Source: Pseudoduganella plicata (GTDB taxonomy: Bacteria > Pseudomonadota > Gammaproteobacteria > Burkholderiales > Burkholderiaceae_D). From it: a stretch of 64,000 bases of DNA. Below are positions 37,940-47,251 of this stretch, in pieces (position 1 is the first letter of the stretch; each line of letters starts with the position of its first letter). The position numbers were made by a program, and so were the translations under genes. The DNA is taken from NCBI RefSeq assembly GCF_004421005.1, contig NZ_CP038026.1, positions 124,001-188,000 on the forward strand, written 5' to 3'. Below the pieces are notes generated by a model. That model did not search any database and had not been told where the DNA came from. It saw nothing but the letters and a program-made list of their open reading frames with translations.

Positions 37940-39187
37940 TCAGGCGCGCAGGTGGTGGTCGCGGAAGTAGCGCCGCGCCACCAGGATGGCAACGGCCTGC
38001 ATCGCCGCGCTGACGAAGAACGTGGCGCCGATGCGCCAGTCCGATGGGGGCAGGTGGCTTACCTCGCCCAGCAGCAGGCCGCCCGCCAGCGGCATGAGGA
38101 CGATGCCGACGCTGCCGATGGACTGCAGCGAACCCATCAGCTCACCCTGTTCGCCGGCGGGCGTCGATTTCGACACGATGCCCTGCAGTGCGGGGCCGGC
38201 GGCAAACGCCAGCAGATTACAAAGGATGAAGACGTACATCATCCAGCCCTGCGTCGCCAGGCCGTACAGCAGGTAGGTGATGGCGCCCGACGTCAGGCCA
38301 AGCAGCGACAGCCGCACCTCGCCGAACCAGCGGATGAACACGCCCAGCAGCGCCGCCTGCACGACGGCGGCGGCCACGCCCACGCAAAACAGCGCGATGC
38401 CGTTCTGCGTGGGCGTCCAGCCGAAGCGGAAGTGCGTGTACAGCACCCACGTCGAGTGCAGCATCATCTGCGCCATCGTCACGAGCGTATACACGATGAC
38501 GAGCCCGCGGATGTCACGGCGGCGCCCCAGCTTGATCAGGCCGGCCAGCGGGTTCACGCGCGTCAGGCGGAACTTGCCGCGCTGCGCTTCCGGCAGCGAT
38601 TCGGGCACATACAACCAGCCGTAGACGAAGTTCGCGGCCGACAGCGCCGCCGCCACGTAGAACGGCAGGTGCAGGTCGATGCCGCCCAGCAGGCCCCCCA
38701 GCATCGGACCGGCAATGAAGCCCAGCCCGAACGCGGCGCCGATCTTGCCGAAGCTCCTGGCCCGGTTGTCGTGCGTGGAGATGTCCGACGCATACGCCGA
38801 TGCCACCGACATGCTGGCCGACGACATGCCGCCGATGACGCGGCCGATGAACAGGCAGGCCAGGTTCGGCGCCCATGCCGTGGCCAGGAAATTGAGCCCC
38901 ATCCCCGCCATCGAATACAGCAGCACGGGGCGGCGGCCGATGCGGTCGCTGATCGCCCCCAGCATGGGCATGAAAATGAACTGCATCAGGCCGAACGTGG
39001 CGGTAAGGATGCCGTACCACAGCGTCTGCGCTTCGCGCGTGGCGACGAATTCGCCGACCAGGATCGGCAGCACCGGCACAATCAGCCCGATCCCCAGCAT
39101 GTCGATAAAGACGCAGACCAGCACGAAATTGAGGTTGCCGGGCGATGCCGCCTGGACGATGGCAGGTTCGGGACGGTGATCGTTCAT
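37940..39187 (-). CDS. MFS transporter, TetA/DHA1 type
   Basis: A 415-residue, 12-helix major facilitator. The start MNDHRPEPAIVQAASPG at 39187 gives a short cytoplasmic tail before helix 1 (FVLVCVFIDMLGIGLIVPVL), which carries the Asp typical of TetA-like proton antiporters. Motif A is GAISDRIGRRPVLL, between helices 2 and 3. The family includes tetracycline and chloramphenicol exporters, but the drug is not predictable. It starts 16 bases after the HD-domain gene on the same strand, forming a two-gene operon. Confidence 0.92.
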   Translation of the reverse strand: MNDHRPEPAIVQAASPGNLNFVLVCVFIDMLGIGLIVPVLPILVGEFVATREAQTLWYGILTATFGLMQFIFMPMLGAISDRIGRRPVLLYSMAGMGLNFLATAWAPNLACLFIGRVIGGMSSASMSVASAYASDISTHDNRARSFGKIGAAFGLGFIAGPMLGGLLGGIDLHLPFYVAAALSAANFVYGWLYVPESLPEAQRGKFRLTRVNPLAGLIKLGRRRDIRGLVIVYTLVTMAQMMLHSTWVLYTHFRFGWTPTQNGIALFCVGVAAAVVQAALLGVFIRWFGEVRLSLLGLTSGAITYLLYGLATQGWMMYVFILCNLLAFAAGPALQGIVSKSTPAGEQGELMGSLQSIGSVGIVLMPLAGGLLLGEVSHLPPSDWRIGATFFVSAAMQAVAILVARRYFRDHHLRA

Positions 39188-39203
39188 GGGACGCGGGGGG
39201 CGG

Positions 39204-39863
39204 TCATTCGCCGCGCCACTCGGCGATGAAGGTGTCGCGAAACGCGTACAGCTGGCGTAGCCGCTCCTCGCCGAGGCGGCGACCGGCAGGGGTGCGCATC
39301 GTCGCCGGCAGCGTGGCCAGCTTGACGGCGATATGGTCGAGGGAATAGGCCTTGTCGTCCAGCGGTCGATGCAACCCGGCCGGATCGAGATCGTGCGCCA
39401 GCGCGCTGCCCATGCGTCCCGCCGTATAAAACATCCGCGCCAGGCCGACGGCGCCCAGCGCATCGAGCCGGTCGGCGTCCTGCACGATGGCCGCCTCGAT
39501 GGTTTCCGGGCTCAAGCCGGCGGAAAAACTGTGCGTCTCGATCGCGTGAACCACGCCGGACAGCAGCTCGGCGGGAAAGTTCAATGCGTCCAGCTCGGCG
39601 CGGGCGCGCCCGGCCGCCTGGCGCGAGGCGAGGTGCCGTTCCGGATGGTTTTTCGGCAGGTTGACCAGGTCATGCAGGTAGCAGGCCGCCAGCACGACCA
39701 GCGCATCGGCCTCCGCATGGTCCGCCAGCAGGCGGCGCGCATTGCCCCAGACGCGGTGCAGGTGGTTGATGTCGTGGGCGCCGTCGTCGTCGCCGGCGGC
39801 GGCCCGGGCAAGCGCTTCGAGCCGGGGCTGCCAGTCGGACAGGCGGGCGGTGGCGGAGGTCAT
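39204..39863 (-). CDS. HD domain phosphohydrolase (YedJ-like)
   Basis: A 219-residue metal-dependent phosphohydrolase. The HD-fold ligands are visible: H in HDINHLHRVW near residue 30, HD in CYLHDLVN near 62, and the later D in VQDADRLDALGAVG near 130. Homologues such as YedJ are nucleotide or small-phosphate hydrolases. I start it at 39863 (MTSATARLSDWQ); the frame extends upstream to 39917 but with no better start. It is the first gene of the pair with the MFS transporter. Confidence 0.88.
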   Translation of the reverse strand: MTSATARLSDWQPRLEALARAAAGDDDGAHDINHLHRVWGNARRLLADHAEADALVVLAACYLHDLVNLPKNHPERHLASRQAAGRARAELDALNFPAELLSGVVHAIETHSFSAGLSPETIEAAIVQDADRLDALGAVGLARMFYTAGRMGSALAHDLDPAGLHRPLDDKAYSLDHIAVKLATLPATMRTPAGRRLGEERLRQLYAFRDTFIAEWRGE

Positions 39864-39901
39864 TGATCGATATCTGGAAAGTGGTGATTCGGTGACGCAT
39901 T

Positions 39902-39917
39902 GTGCCATGAATGGCAC
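39902..39917. promoter_or_regulatory. Palindrome upstream of the HD/MFS operon
   Basis: Perfect inverted repeat GTGCCAT-GA-ATGGCAC, 39 bases upstream of the HD-gene start in the divergent space shared with cheW. It may be an operator; no regulator is identified. Confidence 0.35.
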
Positions 39918-40075
39918 GCTTTCCGTGTTTTACCGACAATATTCGGGCCCATTTGGTATTTCCGCGTGGAATTTTCGTCGCTAAATAACTTGGCTTACGG
40001 TAACATTTCGACTGTCTATTTCTTACTTACGGTCGCGCCGGCGCTATCGCCACCTGCGGCCCATCAGGAACCGCC

Positions 40076-40557
40076 ATGTCCCAAACCGAAAACACCACGT
40101 CCACGATGCCCGCCGAGTACCTTGCCTTCACGCTTGGCAAGGAAGAATATGGCATCGATATCCAGAAAGTCAGCGAGATCCGCAACTACGAAACCCCGAC
40201 CCGTATCGCCAATGCACCGGAGTTCATCAAGGGTGTCGTCAACCTGCGCGGCATCATCGTGCCGATCGTGGACATGCGCATCCGCTTCGCACTGGGCACC
40301 CCGAATACGGTCCGTTCACCGTCGTTATCATCCTCAATATCGGCACGCGCGTCGTCGGCATGGTGGTCGATGCCGTCTCGGACGTCACGACGCTGACGCC
40401 GGACCAGATCAAGTCCACGCCGGACATGGGTTCGACGCTCAACACGGAACATATCGTCGGCCTGGGCACGGTGGACGAACGCATGCTGATCCTCGTCGAC
40501 ATCGACCGTCTGATGTCGAGCGAGGAAATGGGCCTGATCGAACGGCTCGCCGCGTAA
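40076..40557 (+). pseudogene. cheW: CheW chemotaxis coupling protein, frameshifted
   Basis: CheW couples chemoreceptors to the kinase CheA. The first frame encodes [20 protein letters not shown] through [20 protein letters not shown], then breaks. The second continues [20 protein letters not shown] to LMSSEEMGLIERLAA. Adding one T at about 40310 (AATTACGGTCCG instead of AATACGGTCCG) yields a continuous 160-residue CheW. As drawn, the product lacks its second half and would not work. The intact chemoreceptor gene follows 26 bases later, so a sequencing deletion is quite possible. Confidence 0.9.
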
Positions 40558-40583
40558 CCTTCCCATAAATTAAGGCAAAGTTC

Positions 40584-42278
40584 ATGAATTTCTTCGGAAA
40601 CATCGCCATCGGCAGGCGGCTCGCAATGGGCTTTGCCGTCACTATCCTGCTCGGCATCCTGATCGCCGCCATCGCCATCTGGCGCATGCACGACGTGTCT
40701 GTCGCCACGCATGAAATGATGTCCTCGCCGCTGGCAAAGGAACGCATGATCGGCGACTGGTCCAGCAAGATCGACAGCGCCATCCGCCGCACGTCGGCCA
40801 TCGCCAGGTCGGCCGATCCGTCGCTGGCAAAGTATTTTGCCGAGGAGTCGAAGGCTTCCAGCGCGATTTCCGCCGAGCTGCAGAAGAAGATCGAGGCGCT
40901 GCTGGAGGCCGATGACGAGAAGGCGCTGTTCGGCCGCATTACGGAACAGCGCAAGCTGTATCTGTCCACCCGCGACGAGGTGGCGAAGCTGAAGGCGGCG
41001 GGCGATCTCGAAGGCGCGCAGAAGGCGTTCGATGGCGGCTTTGCGCCTGCCGCGGCGGCCTATCAGGTCCTGATGGCGGACCTGCTGAAGATGCAGCGTG
41101 CGCGCATCGATGCGACGGCGAGCGAAATCGACGCCATCGGTGAGCGCAGCCGCAACCTGCTGATCGTGCTGGCCGCGCTGACGCTGGCGCTGGGCACGTT
41201 CAGCGCCTGGACCCTGACGGTCGGTATCACCGGCCCGCTGCGCGAAGCCGTCGATGCGGCCCGCCGAGTGGCCAGCGGCGACCTGACCGGCACCATCGTG
41301 GCACGCACCCAGGACGAGTCGGGCCAGCTGCTGCGCGCGCTGGGCGAGATGAACCAGTCGCTGTTCAATATCGTCACGCAGGTGCGCAGCGGTACCGAGA
41401 GCATCAGGGTCGCATCCAGCGAGATCGCCTCCGGCAACCATGACCTGTCGGCCCGCACGGAACAGCAGGCCGGCGCGCTGGAGGAAACGGCGTCGTCGAT
41501 GGAAGAACTGACGTCGACCGTGCGCACCAACGCCGACAACGCCCGCCAGGCCAACCAGATGGCGACCGCAGCCGCCAGCGCCGCGGCCAAGGGCGGCGAC
41601 GTGGTGCAGCAGGTGGTCGGCCGCATGAACGCGATCGACGCGTCGTCGCGCCGCATCGTCGACATCATCGGCACCATCGACGGCATCGCCTTCCAGACCA
41701 ATATCCTGGCGCTGAACGCCGCGGTGGAGGCGGCACGCGCCGGCGAGCAGGGACGCGGCTTTGCCGTCGTCGCATCGGAAGTGCGCAACCTGGCGCAGCG
41801 TTCCGCCGCGGCGGCGAAGGAAATCAAGGAACTGATCGGCGACTCCGTGGCCGAAGTGGCCGAGGGTAACAAGCTGGTGGCCCAGGCGGGTGCGTCGATG
41901 GAAGAAATCGTCACCAGCGTGCGCCGCGTGAACGACGTGATCAGCGAAATCGCCACGGCCAGCAACGAGCAGAGCGCCGGTATCGAGGAAGTCAACCAGG
42001 CCATCGTGCAGATGGACAGCGTGACGCAGCAGAACGCGGCCCTGGTCGAGCAGTCGGCCGCCGCAGCGGAATCGATGCAGCAGCAGGCAGGCGCGCTGGC
42101 CGAGGTGGTGGGCGTGTTCCGTACCGGCGCGGCGGCACCGGCGGCATCGGTTGCCTGGCCGGTCGCCAAGGCTGCCGTGAAAACCGCAGAGAAGCCTGCG
42201 GCGACGAAAGCCGTCGCCGTGCGCGCGCCCGTTGCGCGCAAGCCGGTGGCCGAGACGTCGGATTGGGAAGAGTTCTGA
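40584..42278 (+). CDS. Methyl-accepting chemotaxis protein (4HB type) with C-terminal CheR/B tether
   Basis: A 564-residue inner-membrane receptor. Helix TM1 (about 11-33), a periplasmic four-helix-bundle sensor (35-190, TarH/4HB_MCP type), TM2 near 195-215, HAMP, and the cytoplasmic coiled coil with the hairpin tip [20 protein letters not shown] are in order. The protein ends in a flexible Ala/Pro/Lys linker and DWEEF, a NWETF-like pentapeptide that recruits CheR and CheB, which marks it as a high-abundance-type receptor. It is co-directional with cheW just upstream. Ligand unknown. Confidence 0.95.
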   Translation: MNFFGNIAIGRRLAMGFAVTILLGILIAAIAIWRMHDVSVATHEMMSSPLAKERMIGDWSSKIDSAIRRTSAIARSADPSLAKYFAEESKASSAISAELQKKIEALLEADDEKALFGRITEQRKLYLSTRDEVAKLKAAGDLEGAQKAFDGGFAPAAAAYQVLMADLLKMQRARIDATASEIDAIGERSRNLLIVLAALTLALGTFSAWTLTVGITGPLREAVDAARRVASGDLTGTIVARTQDESGQLLRALGEMNQSLFNIVTQVRSGTESIRVASSEIASGNHDLSARTEQQAGALEETASSMEELTSTVRTNADNARQANQMATAAASAAAKGGDVVQQVVGRMNAIDASSRRIVDIIGTIDGIAFQTNILALNAAVEAARAGEQGRGFAVVASEVRNLAQRSAAAAKEIKELIGDSVAEVAEGNKLVAQAGASMEEIVTSVRRVNDVISEIATASNEQSAGIEEVNQAIVQMDSVTQQNAALVEQSAAAAESMQQQAGALAEVVGVFRTGAAAPAASVAWPVAKAAVKTAEKPAATKAVAVRAPVARKPVAETSDWEEF

Positions 42279-42304
42279 TCTGAGTGGTTGAACGCTGCAA
42301 CAGG

Positions 42305-42329
42305 AACGCCGGCATCTGCCGGCGTTTTT
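42305..42329 (+). terminator. Rho-independent terminator after the MCP gene
   Basis: The stem AACGCCGGCA / TGCCGGCGTT (42305-42314 and 42317-42326) is followed by T-rich sequence, 26 bases after the MCP stop. The convergent RNase H-like gene ends at its edge. Confidence 0.85.
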
Positions 42330-42814
42330 CATGGCGCTGCCGCTAACGCCTGCTGCGACAGCGCATCGGCGGCGCCGTTGCGATGCCGCGGTACCCAGCG
42401 CAACGCCACGTCGCCCATCCGGGCAATCAATACCGCCGCCGCGGCGCGATGGTGTTCCAGTCCCTTGGCACCGGCGCCGGCCGTCAGCAGCACGTCGTGC
42501 ACGACGACCTGGCTGTCGCCGTACACGACCAGCTCCGTTACGCCAAGGGTTGCGGCCTGTTCCAGCACTGCGATCAGGGCCAGGTATTCGGCATCGCCGC
42601 TGCTGCCATGACCGGCCTGCCGGCTGATCTCGAGCCGCTCGCCCCGTGGGCCCAGCAGCAGGGCGCCGATGCCGATACGGCCGGGGTTGGGCGTGGCCGA
42701 GCCGTCGAACCACGCGCGCCATTGCGCGGGTGTCGGCGGCACGCTGCGGCGCGCGAGCCGGGCGGCGGCGGCCAGCGCCTGTGCGGCGGCGCGGGGCGGC
42801 AGGGGAGTCGTCAT
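42329..42814 (-). CDS. RNase HI-like protein
   Basis: A 161-residue protein of the RNase H fold with an Ala/Arg-rich N-terminal extension of about 30 residues. The DEDD catalytic set is complete: D37 (WFDGSATPNPG), E75 (GDAEYLALI), D100 (VYGDSQVVV) and D150 (HRNGAADAL). It differs from canonical RnhA in lacking the basic protrusion, and resembles the RnhA-like group found beside rather than in place of rnhA. It probably cleaves RNA in RNA-DNA hybrids. Confidence 0.85.
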   Translation of the reverse strand: MTTPLPPRAAAQALAAAARLARRSVPPTPAQWRAWFDGSATPNPGRIGIGALLLGPRGERLEISRQAGHGSSGDAEYLALIAVLEQAATLGVTELVVYGDSQVVVHDVLLTAGAGAKGLEHHRAAAAVLIARMGDVALRWVPRHRNGAADALSQQALAAAP

Positions 42815-42831
42815 GGGCCGCGATTGTACGC

Positions 42832-42857
42832 AAAAAAGGCCATCCGCGGATGGCCTT
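42832..42857 (-). terminator. Rho-independent terminator of the acidic-repeat gene
   Basis: Stem AAGGCCATCCG / CGGATGGCCTT (42836-42857). Six A on its left (42832-42837) read as a U-tract on the minus strand, nine bases after the stop of the gene at 42866. Confidence 0.88.
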
Positions 42858-42865
42858 CGAAATGG

Positions 42866-43522
42866 TCAGTTGCGATAAGGATTGTCCGGACGATAGTCGC
42901 GCCGGTTCGACACGCCGTCGCCGTCGCGGTCGCGATCGTAGCGATTCGGCACGCCGTCGCCGTCGCGGTCGCGGTCATAGCGGTTCGGCACGCCATCGTG
43001 ATCCTGGTCGCGACGGCCGCCCCGGTTCCAGCCATCGCGGTTTCGGCCATCGCTATGCCAGCCGTTGTGTTGCCAGGCGCGCTGCGGGGCATGATCCCAG
43101 CCGCTCCGATAGCGGCCGTCGTGCCGGTCGTAGCGGTTCGGGACGCCGTCGCCGTCGCGGTCGCGGTCATAGCGGTTCGGCACGCCGTCGTGGTCCATGT
43201 CGCCGCGCGGGCTGAAGCGGTTCCAGCGCGCCTGCTCCCAGACCCAGTTGCCGCGGCGTTCGATCCAGCGTGGCCCGGCGTAGGCATAGCCCGGGCGCTC
43301 GTGCAGCCAGTTGCCGCCGACCCAGACGTGACGGTAGCCGTCCCATGCCCAGTAGCCGGGCGCCCATACGTACCCGCTGCGTGGCTGCGGAACCATTTCA
43401 TAACGCAGCGGCGGCGGGGCCGTCCCGATCACGAGATTGACGTCCACCTGGGCCATCGCCTGCGCCGGCAGCAAGGTGGCCGCGCCCAGGACGACCGCTG
43501 CGAGGATGGTTGGCTTGATCAT
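42866..43522 (-). CDS. Exported protein with YxWxxGYW motifs and long DxDGDG repeat region
   Basis: A 218-residue paralogue of the protein at 34485-34955. Signal peptide (ILAAVVLGAATLLPAQAMA), Trp/Tyr-rich strands (GYVWAPGYWAWDGYRHVW) and two blocks of repeats such as HDGVPNRYDRDRDGDGVPNR at residues about 110-130 and 178-215. The blocks are separated by a Gly/His/Trp/Arg-rich linker. At the DNA level the repeats are near-identical (42890-43000 and 43120-43200), so the tract may expand or contract by slippage. The Asp pattern suggests calcium binding. Function unknown. Confidence 0.85.
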   Translation of the reverse strand: MIKPTILAAVVLGAATLLPAQAMAQVDVNLVIGTAPPPLRYEMVPQPRSGYVWAPGYWAWDGYRHVWVGGNWLHERPGYAYAGPRWIERRGNWVWEQARWNRFSPRGDMDHDGVPNRYDRDRDGDGVPNRYDRHDGRYRSGWDHAPQRAWQHNGWHSDGRNRDGWNRGGRRDQDHDGVPNRYDRDRDGDGVPNRYDRDRDGDGVSNRRDYRPDNPYRN

Positions 43523-43672
43523 GGTGTTCTCTCCGTGGCATTCATGGGCGTTTGTTTACCCGATGCATGCACTATATCAAGGCGCGTGAGCGGACATCGT
43601 GCCTGATTCAGATTTTTACAAATGCCGGAGAGTTTGCAACAGGCCGGATGGAGCGGCGCACCCGGCCCTTGT

Positions 43673-43933
43673 TCAGATGCGCGCGCCTGCGGGCGGCGCA
43701 GCCGGTGCCGGGTCGACGCGGGATTTTTCCTCGGCGGTCATGCGCTTGCCGCGCACGATGACGACCGGCACGGATGGCACGGAAACGAACCGGGCCACGC
43801 GGCGCGTTTCAAGCGTCCCGCCGGCCTGGTGGCCGGGCTTGGCGCCCTCGTAGAAGCTGCCGGCGAAAGCGACGGCAAAGGCGATGGCAACGGCGCCGAC
43901 AAAGACTGCTTCGGCATTACGCACGACATTCAT
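43673..43933 (-). CDS. Small hypothetical membrane-anchored protein
   Basis: An 86-residue protein starting MNVVRNAEAVFVGAVAIAFA at 43933, with AAAGGAA upstream. It has one N-terminal hydrophobic segment (residues 9-27), then a hydrophilic tail with VIVRGKRMTAEEKSRVDPAP. No family is recognised. It probably spans the inner membrane once with the tail in the periplasm. It is divergent from the penicillin-binding gene. Confidence 0.65.
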   Translation of the reverse strand: MNVVRNAEAVFVGAVAIAFAVAFAGSFYEGAKPGHQAGGTLETRRVARFVSVPSVPVVIVRGKRMTAEEKSRVDPAPAAPPAGARI

Positions 43934-44106
43934 GATGATTCCTTTCAAGAGAGCAAAGTGCCCTGTCATCGTGCCGAAATGCATCGCCGGCACCTTTGCG
44001 CCATGTCGTGTCCGGATTGGAAACAGCGCGAAAGCGCGCAAAAACAATGCGGCGTTTTGCACTGCCCCCCGCTAGAGGTGAGCAATCCCGCAATCCCTTG
44101 CCGACC

Positions 44107-47100
44107 ATGCCATCTTTCCGAACTCAGTTTGCCGGGCGCCGCCGCGCATGGCGCCGCGCCGTCAACCTGCGGCGGGCGAACCTGCCGGCGTGGCCGGCCT
44201 TCGCCCGCCGCCTTGCGCTGCCCGCGCTGCTGATGTTGCTGGCAGTTGCGGGCGGATGGCTGATCGCCAGCCACGCCCGCCGCCTGGGCGGCACGACAAC
44301 CGCGGCCGGCGCCGAGGCGCAGCGGGCAGCGGCCATCCTGCAATCCATCGTGCCCGGTGCCGCGCTCACGGTGCCGGAACAGGGTGTACAAATGCTGGCG
44401 CAGCCTGCCGGCGCGCTGGCGATCGCGGCTGGCATGCGCGCCGCGCCGCCCGTGCGCCTCGATCTGTGCCGGCAGCTGCGCGATCCGGGCCGGGCTGGCA
44501 TGCTGGTGCCGCTGCGGCTGGGCTACAGGGCCGACGACGTGCGCCGCTGGGCGGACGGCGCGGCGCCCGCGCTGCGCAATGTGGTGCTGGTGGGCGGCGA
44601 TGCGACGCCGCTGCTGCGACTGAGTGGCCGGGCCACGGCGGACTTCGACGGCGAACCGCTGCGCGTCGCCTGGCAGCACGGCACGCCGGTGCGCTGGCTG
44701 GCCGGCGCCGACGGGCCGCGCGAAGGTGCCAGGGGTGAGGGCACGCTGGCGCGCCAGGGCTGGCTGGCATGGCAGGGCGGCGCGCTGCACGTCGAGCGCC
44801 GCGCCAGCACGGCCTGTCCGGCAGCGGGCGAGCTGGTCCTGCGGCCGTACACGCCAGCCGGGCGGGCCGGCCGCGCCACCGTCACGGCCTTCGGCGCGAA
44901 CGGCACCGCCACCGTGGCGCTGGCGGCAGGCGACTACCGTATTCCCGCCGCGAGCCCGCCAGCGCTGGAGGACGCCGCCCTGTTCGAAGCGCTGCAAGGC
45001 GCGGGCCTGCTGCGCCTGTCCCGCCGCGGCGCGATCGCGCTGGCGCCGGCCGACCTGCCGGCGTGGGCCGCCGCCTCGCCGTCCGAACGGGCCGCCGCGC
45101 TGCCGGAATGGGCCGACGTGCGCATCGACGACGCCGCCCGCAAGCTGCTGCGCCGCCTGTACCGCCAGGCCGACGGTGCCTACCTGCGTCGCCAGGTCGA
45201 GTTGTACAACAGCGAGCGCAGCCTGCTGGCCTGGCGGCTGGCCGACGGGCAGCAGGCCAGCCCGCAGGCCGCCGGCGTGGCCGGGCCGCTGACGGTGACG
45301 CCGGCGATGCCGCCAACGGCGGTGCGCCTGTTCGACGCGCTGCCGCAGGGCTGGCAGCCGTGGAAGCGGATCGCGCGCTGGCCGGCGGGCGACCAGGCGG
45401 TGCGACTGTCGTTCGCCGCGCCGCGCGACGGCCGCATCGACCTGCTCCTGGCTGGCCGGATCACGAGCGTCAGCGGCGCCACGGCAGACACGGCGTCCGC
45501 CTGCACGGGCCGCGCCTGCACGGCGCGCGACGATGTCGTACGCGTCACGCTGCAGGCGCAACCCGGCGCGAAATCGGTCGTGTTGGCCGTCACTCCGCTT
45601 CCCGCCGCGGCAATGGAACGCCCGGGCGACCGGCGCTACCGGCACCTGCGCGTCGTCGCGGGCCGGGTGCTCTGGCAGCCGCTGGGCCAGGGAACGGTGT
45701 CTTCGCCGGCCCCGGTGGGCGCGCCGGTCACGCTGACGGACCGCAACGGCACGCCGCTGTGGGCGGACGACGCGCCCACGCCGGCAGCCACGCGCGCCGG
45801 GCTGGGGACGCTGGTGGGCCTGAACCCGGCGCACGACAGCGGCGTGGCGGCAGTGCTGCGCCGTGCCGGCACCGGCACGGCGGCACGGCTGACCGTCGAC
45901 CTGCCGCTGCAGGCGCTGGCGCGGGACGTGCTGGCGTGCGTCGGCATGCGGCGCGGCGCCTGGGATGGCCGGCGCTGCGCGGGTGGCACCGCGCCGCCGA
46001 TGGGACGGGAGGCGGGACTGGTACTGCTGGACAGCGAGAATGGCGACATCCTCGCCGCAACCGGGTTCGGCGCCACGCGGGCCGAGGGCGCCGACTGGGC
46101 GGAAGTACGCGACTTCGACCGCGCCAACCCCGCCCGCAGCCCGCTGCGCCTGCCGGCCTTGCAGCACGACGGCGGCGCCAGGCGCAGCCCCGGCTCGACG
46201 TTCAAGATCGTCAGCGCGCTGGGCCTGGAAATGGCGGCGCGCAGCGACCTGCGCCTGGATGCGCTGCTGGCCGGCGTGCCGCTCGCGCGCCTGGACACGG
46301 TCGCGCACGAGCGCGGGTTCGATTTCGCCAGCGCGGCGGCGACCTATCCCGCAGCCGCAGACGGCCCGCACGTGACGAACTACCGCGAACTGGGGCTGGA
46401 ACGGCGCGCCCAGGACGGCAAACTGGGACTGGCGCAGGCACTGACCTACAGCCTCAATACCTGGTTTGCCTGGACCGGCGAGTTGTCCGATGCGACACTG
46501 TTCGGCCGTGCCGACGGCGGCGTGCCCGATGCGCAGGCTCTTCAGCCTGGGCACTGGACGGTGCCCGGCCCATCATGGCGGCGGCGCGCCGGCTCGGTTT
46601 CGAACAGCCGGTGCGCCTGGACGGCGGCCTGCTGCCGGCGGACTTCGACTGGCGCCAATACGACGCGCTGCAGGCCACGCCGGCCGGCTTCGATCCGATC
46701 CGCAGCCGGCACGAGTTGCGCCAGATGAGCATCGGGCTGCGCATGCAGGCGACGCCGTTGCAGATGGCGATGGCGGCCGGCGCCATTGGCCAGGGTGCGA
46801 CGGTAGCACCGCGGCTGTTGCAGTCGCTGGATGGGCGCCAGGCGCAAACACCGGCGCCGCGCAAGCTGGACGTGCGCCTGGACCGCATCCGTGCCGGCAT
46901 GCGCGGTGTGGTCGAGCGTGGCACGGCGGCCAAGGCATTGCGCTGCGCCGGCTGTGCGTCCGTGCGGGCGGGCCTGTACGGCAAGACAGGCACGGCGCCC
47001 GTGGAGGACGATGCGACGGTCTGGTTCACGGGCTGGCTGGAGCCGCACACGCTGCCCGGCCAGGCGCGCCGTCTGGCGTTTGCCGTTTTTGTGAGCCGTT

Positions 47101-47186
47101 CGGAAGCGGGCGGCGGCGACCATGCGGCGCCCGTCATGGCCGCGCTGCTGGCGACCCTGACGGGCGGCAGCGTGCCGGAACGATAA
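44107..47186 (+). pseudogene. Penicillin-binding transpeptidase with large N-terminal region, frameshifted
   Basis: One hydrophobic anchor (ALPALLMLLAVAGGWLIA, about residues 37-54) precedes a 500-residue Ala/Arg/Gly-rich periplasmic region I do not recognise, then a penicillin-binding transpeptidase domain. In the first frame are SxxK (S697-K700, SPGSTFK) and SxN (S782, SLN); the KTG box (LYGKTGTAP) lies after a frame change. One extra G at the GGG run 46549-46551 would join them into about 1,026 residues (LQPGALDGARPIMAAARR). There is no glycosyltransferase domain. It heads the 44107-55760 gene set, so a specialised cell-wall role is possible. Confidence 0.82.
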
Positions 47187-47251
47187 ACAGAGGGCAAAAC
47201 AGCCATGTTAATCGGGAAATGATTTGGCGCCGGTCGTGGCATGATGAGCAT

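Noticed and set aside
42890..43210. Short near-identical DNA repeats that could suggest a CRISPR array
   Set aside because: The repeats are in frame, lack unique spacers of constant length, and encode the DxDGDG segments of an exported protein.
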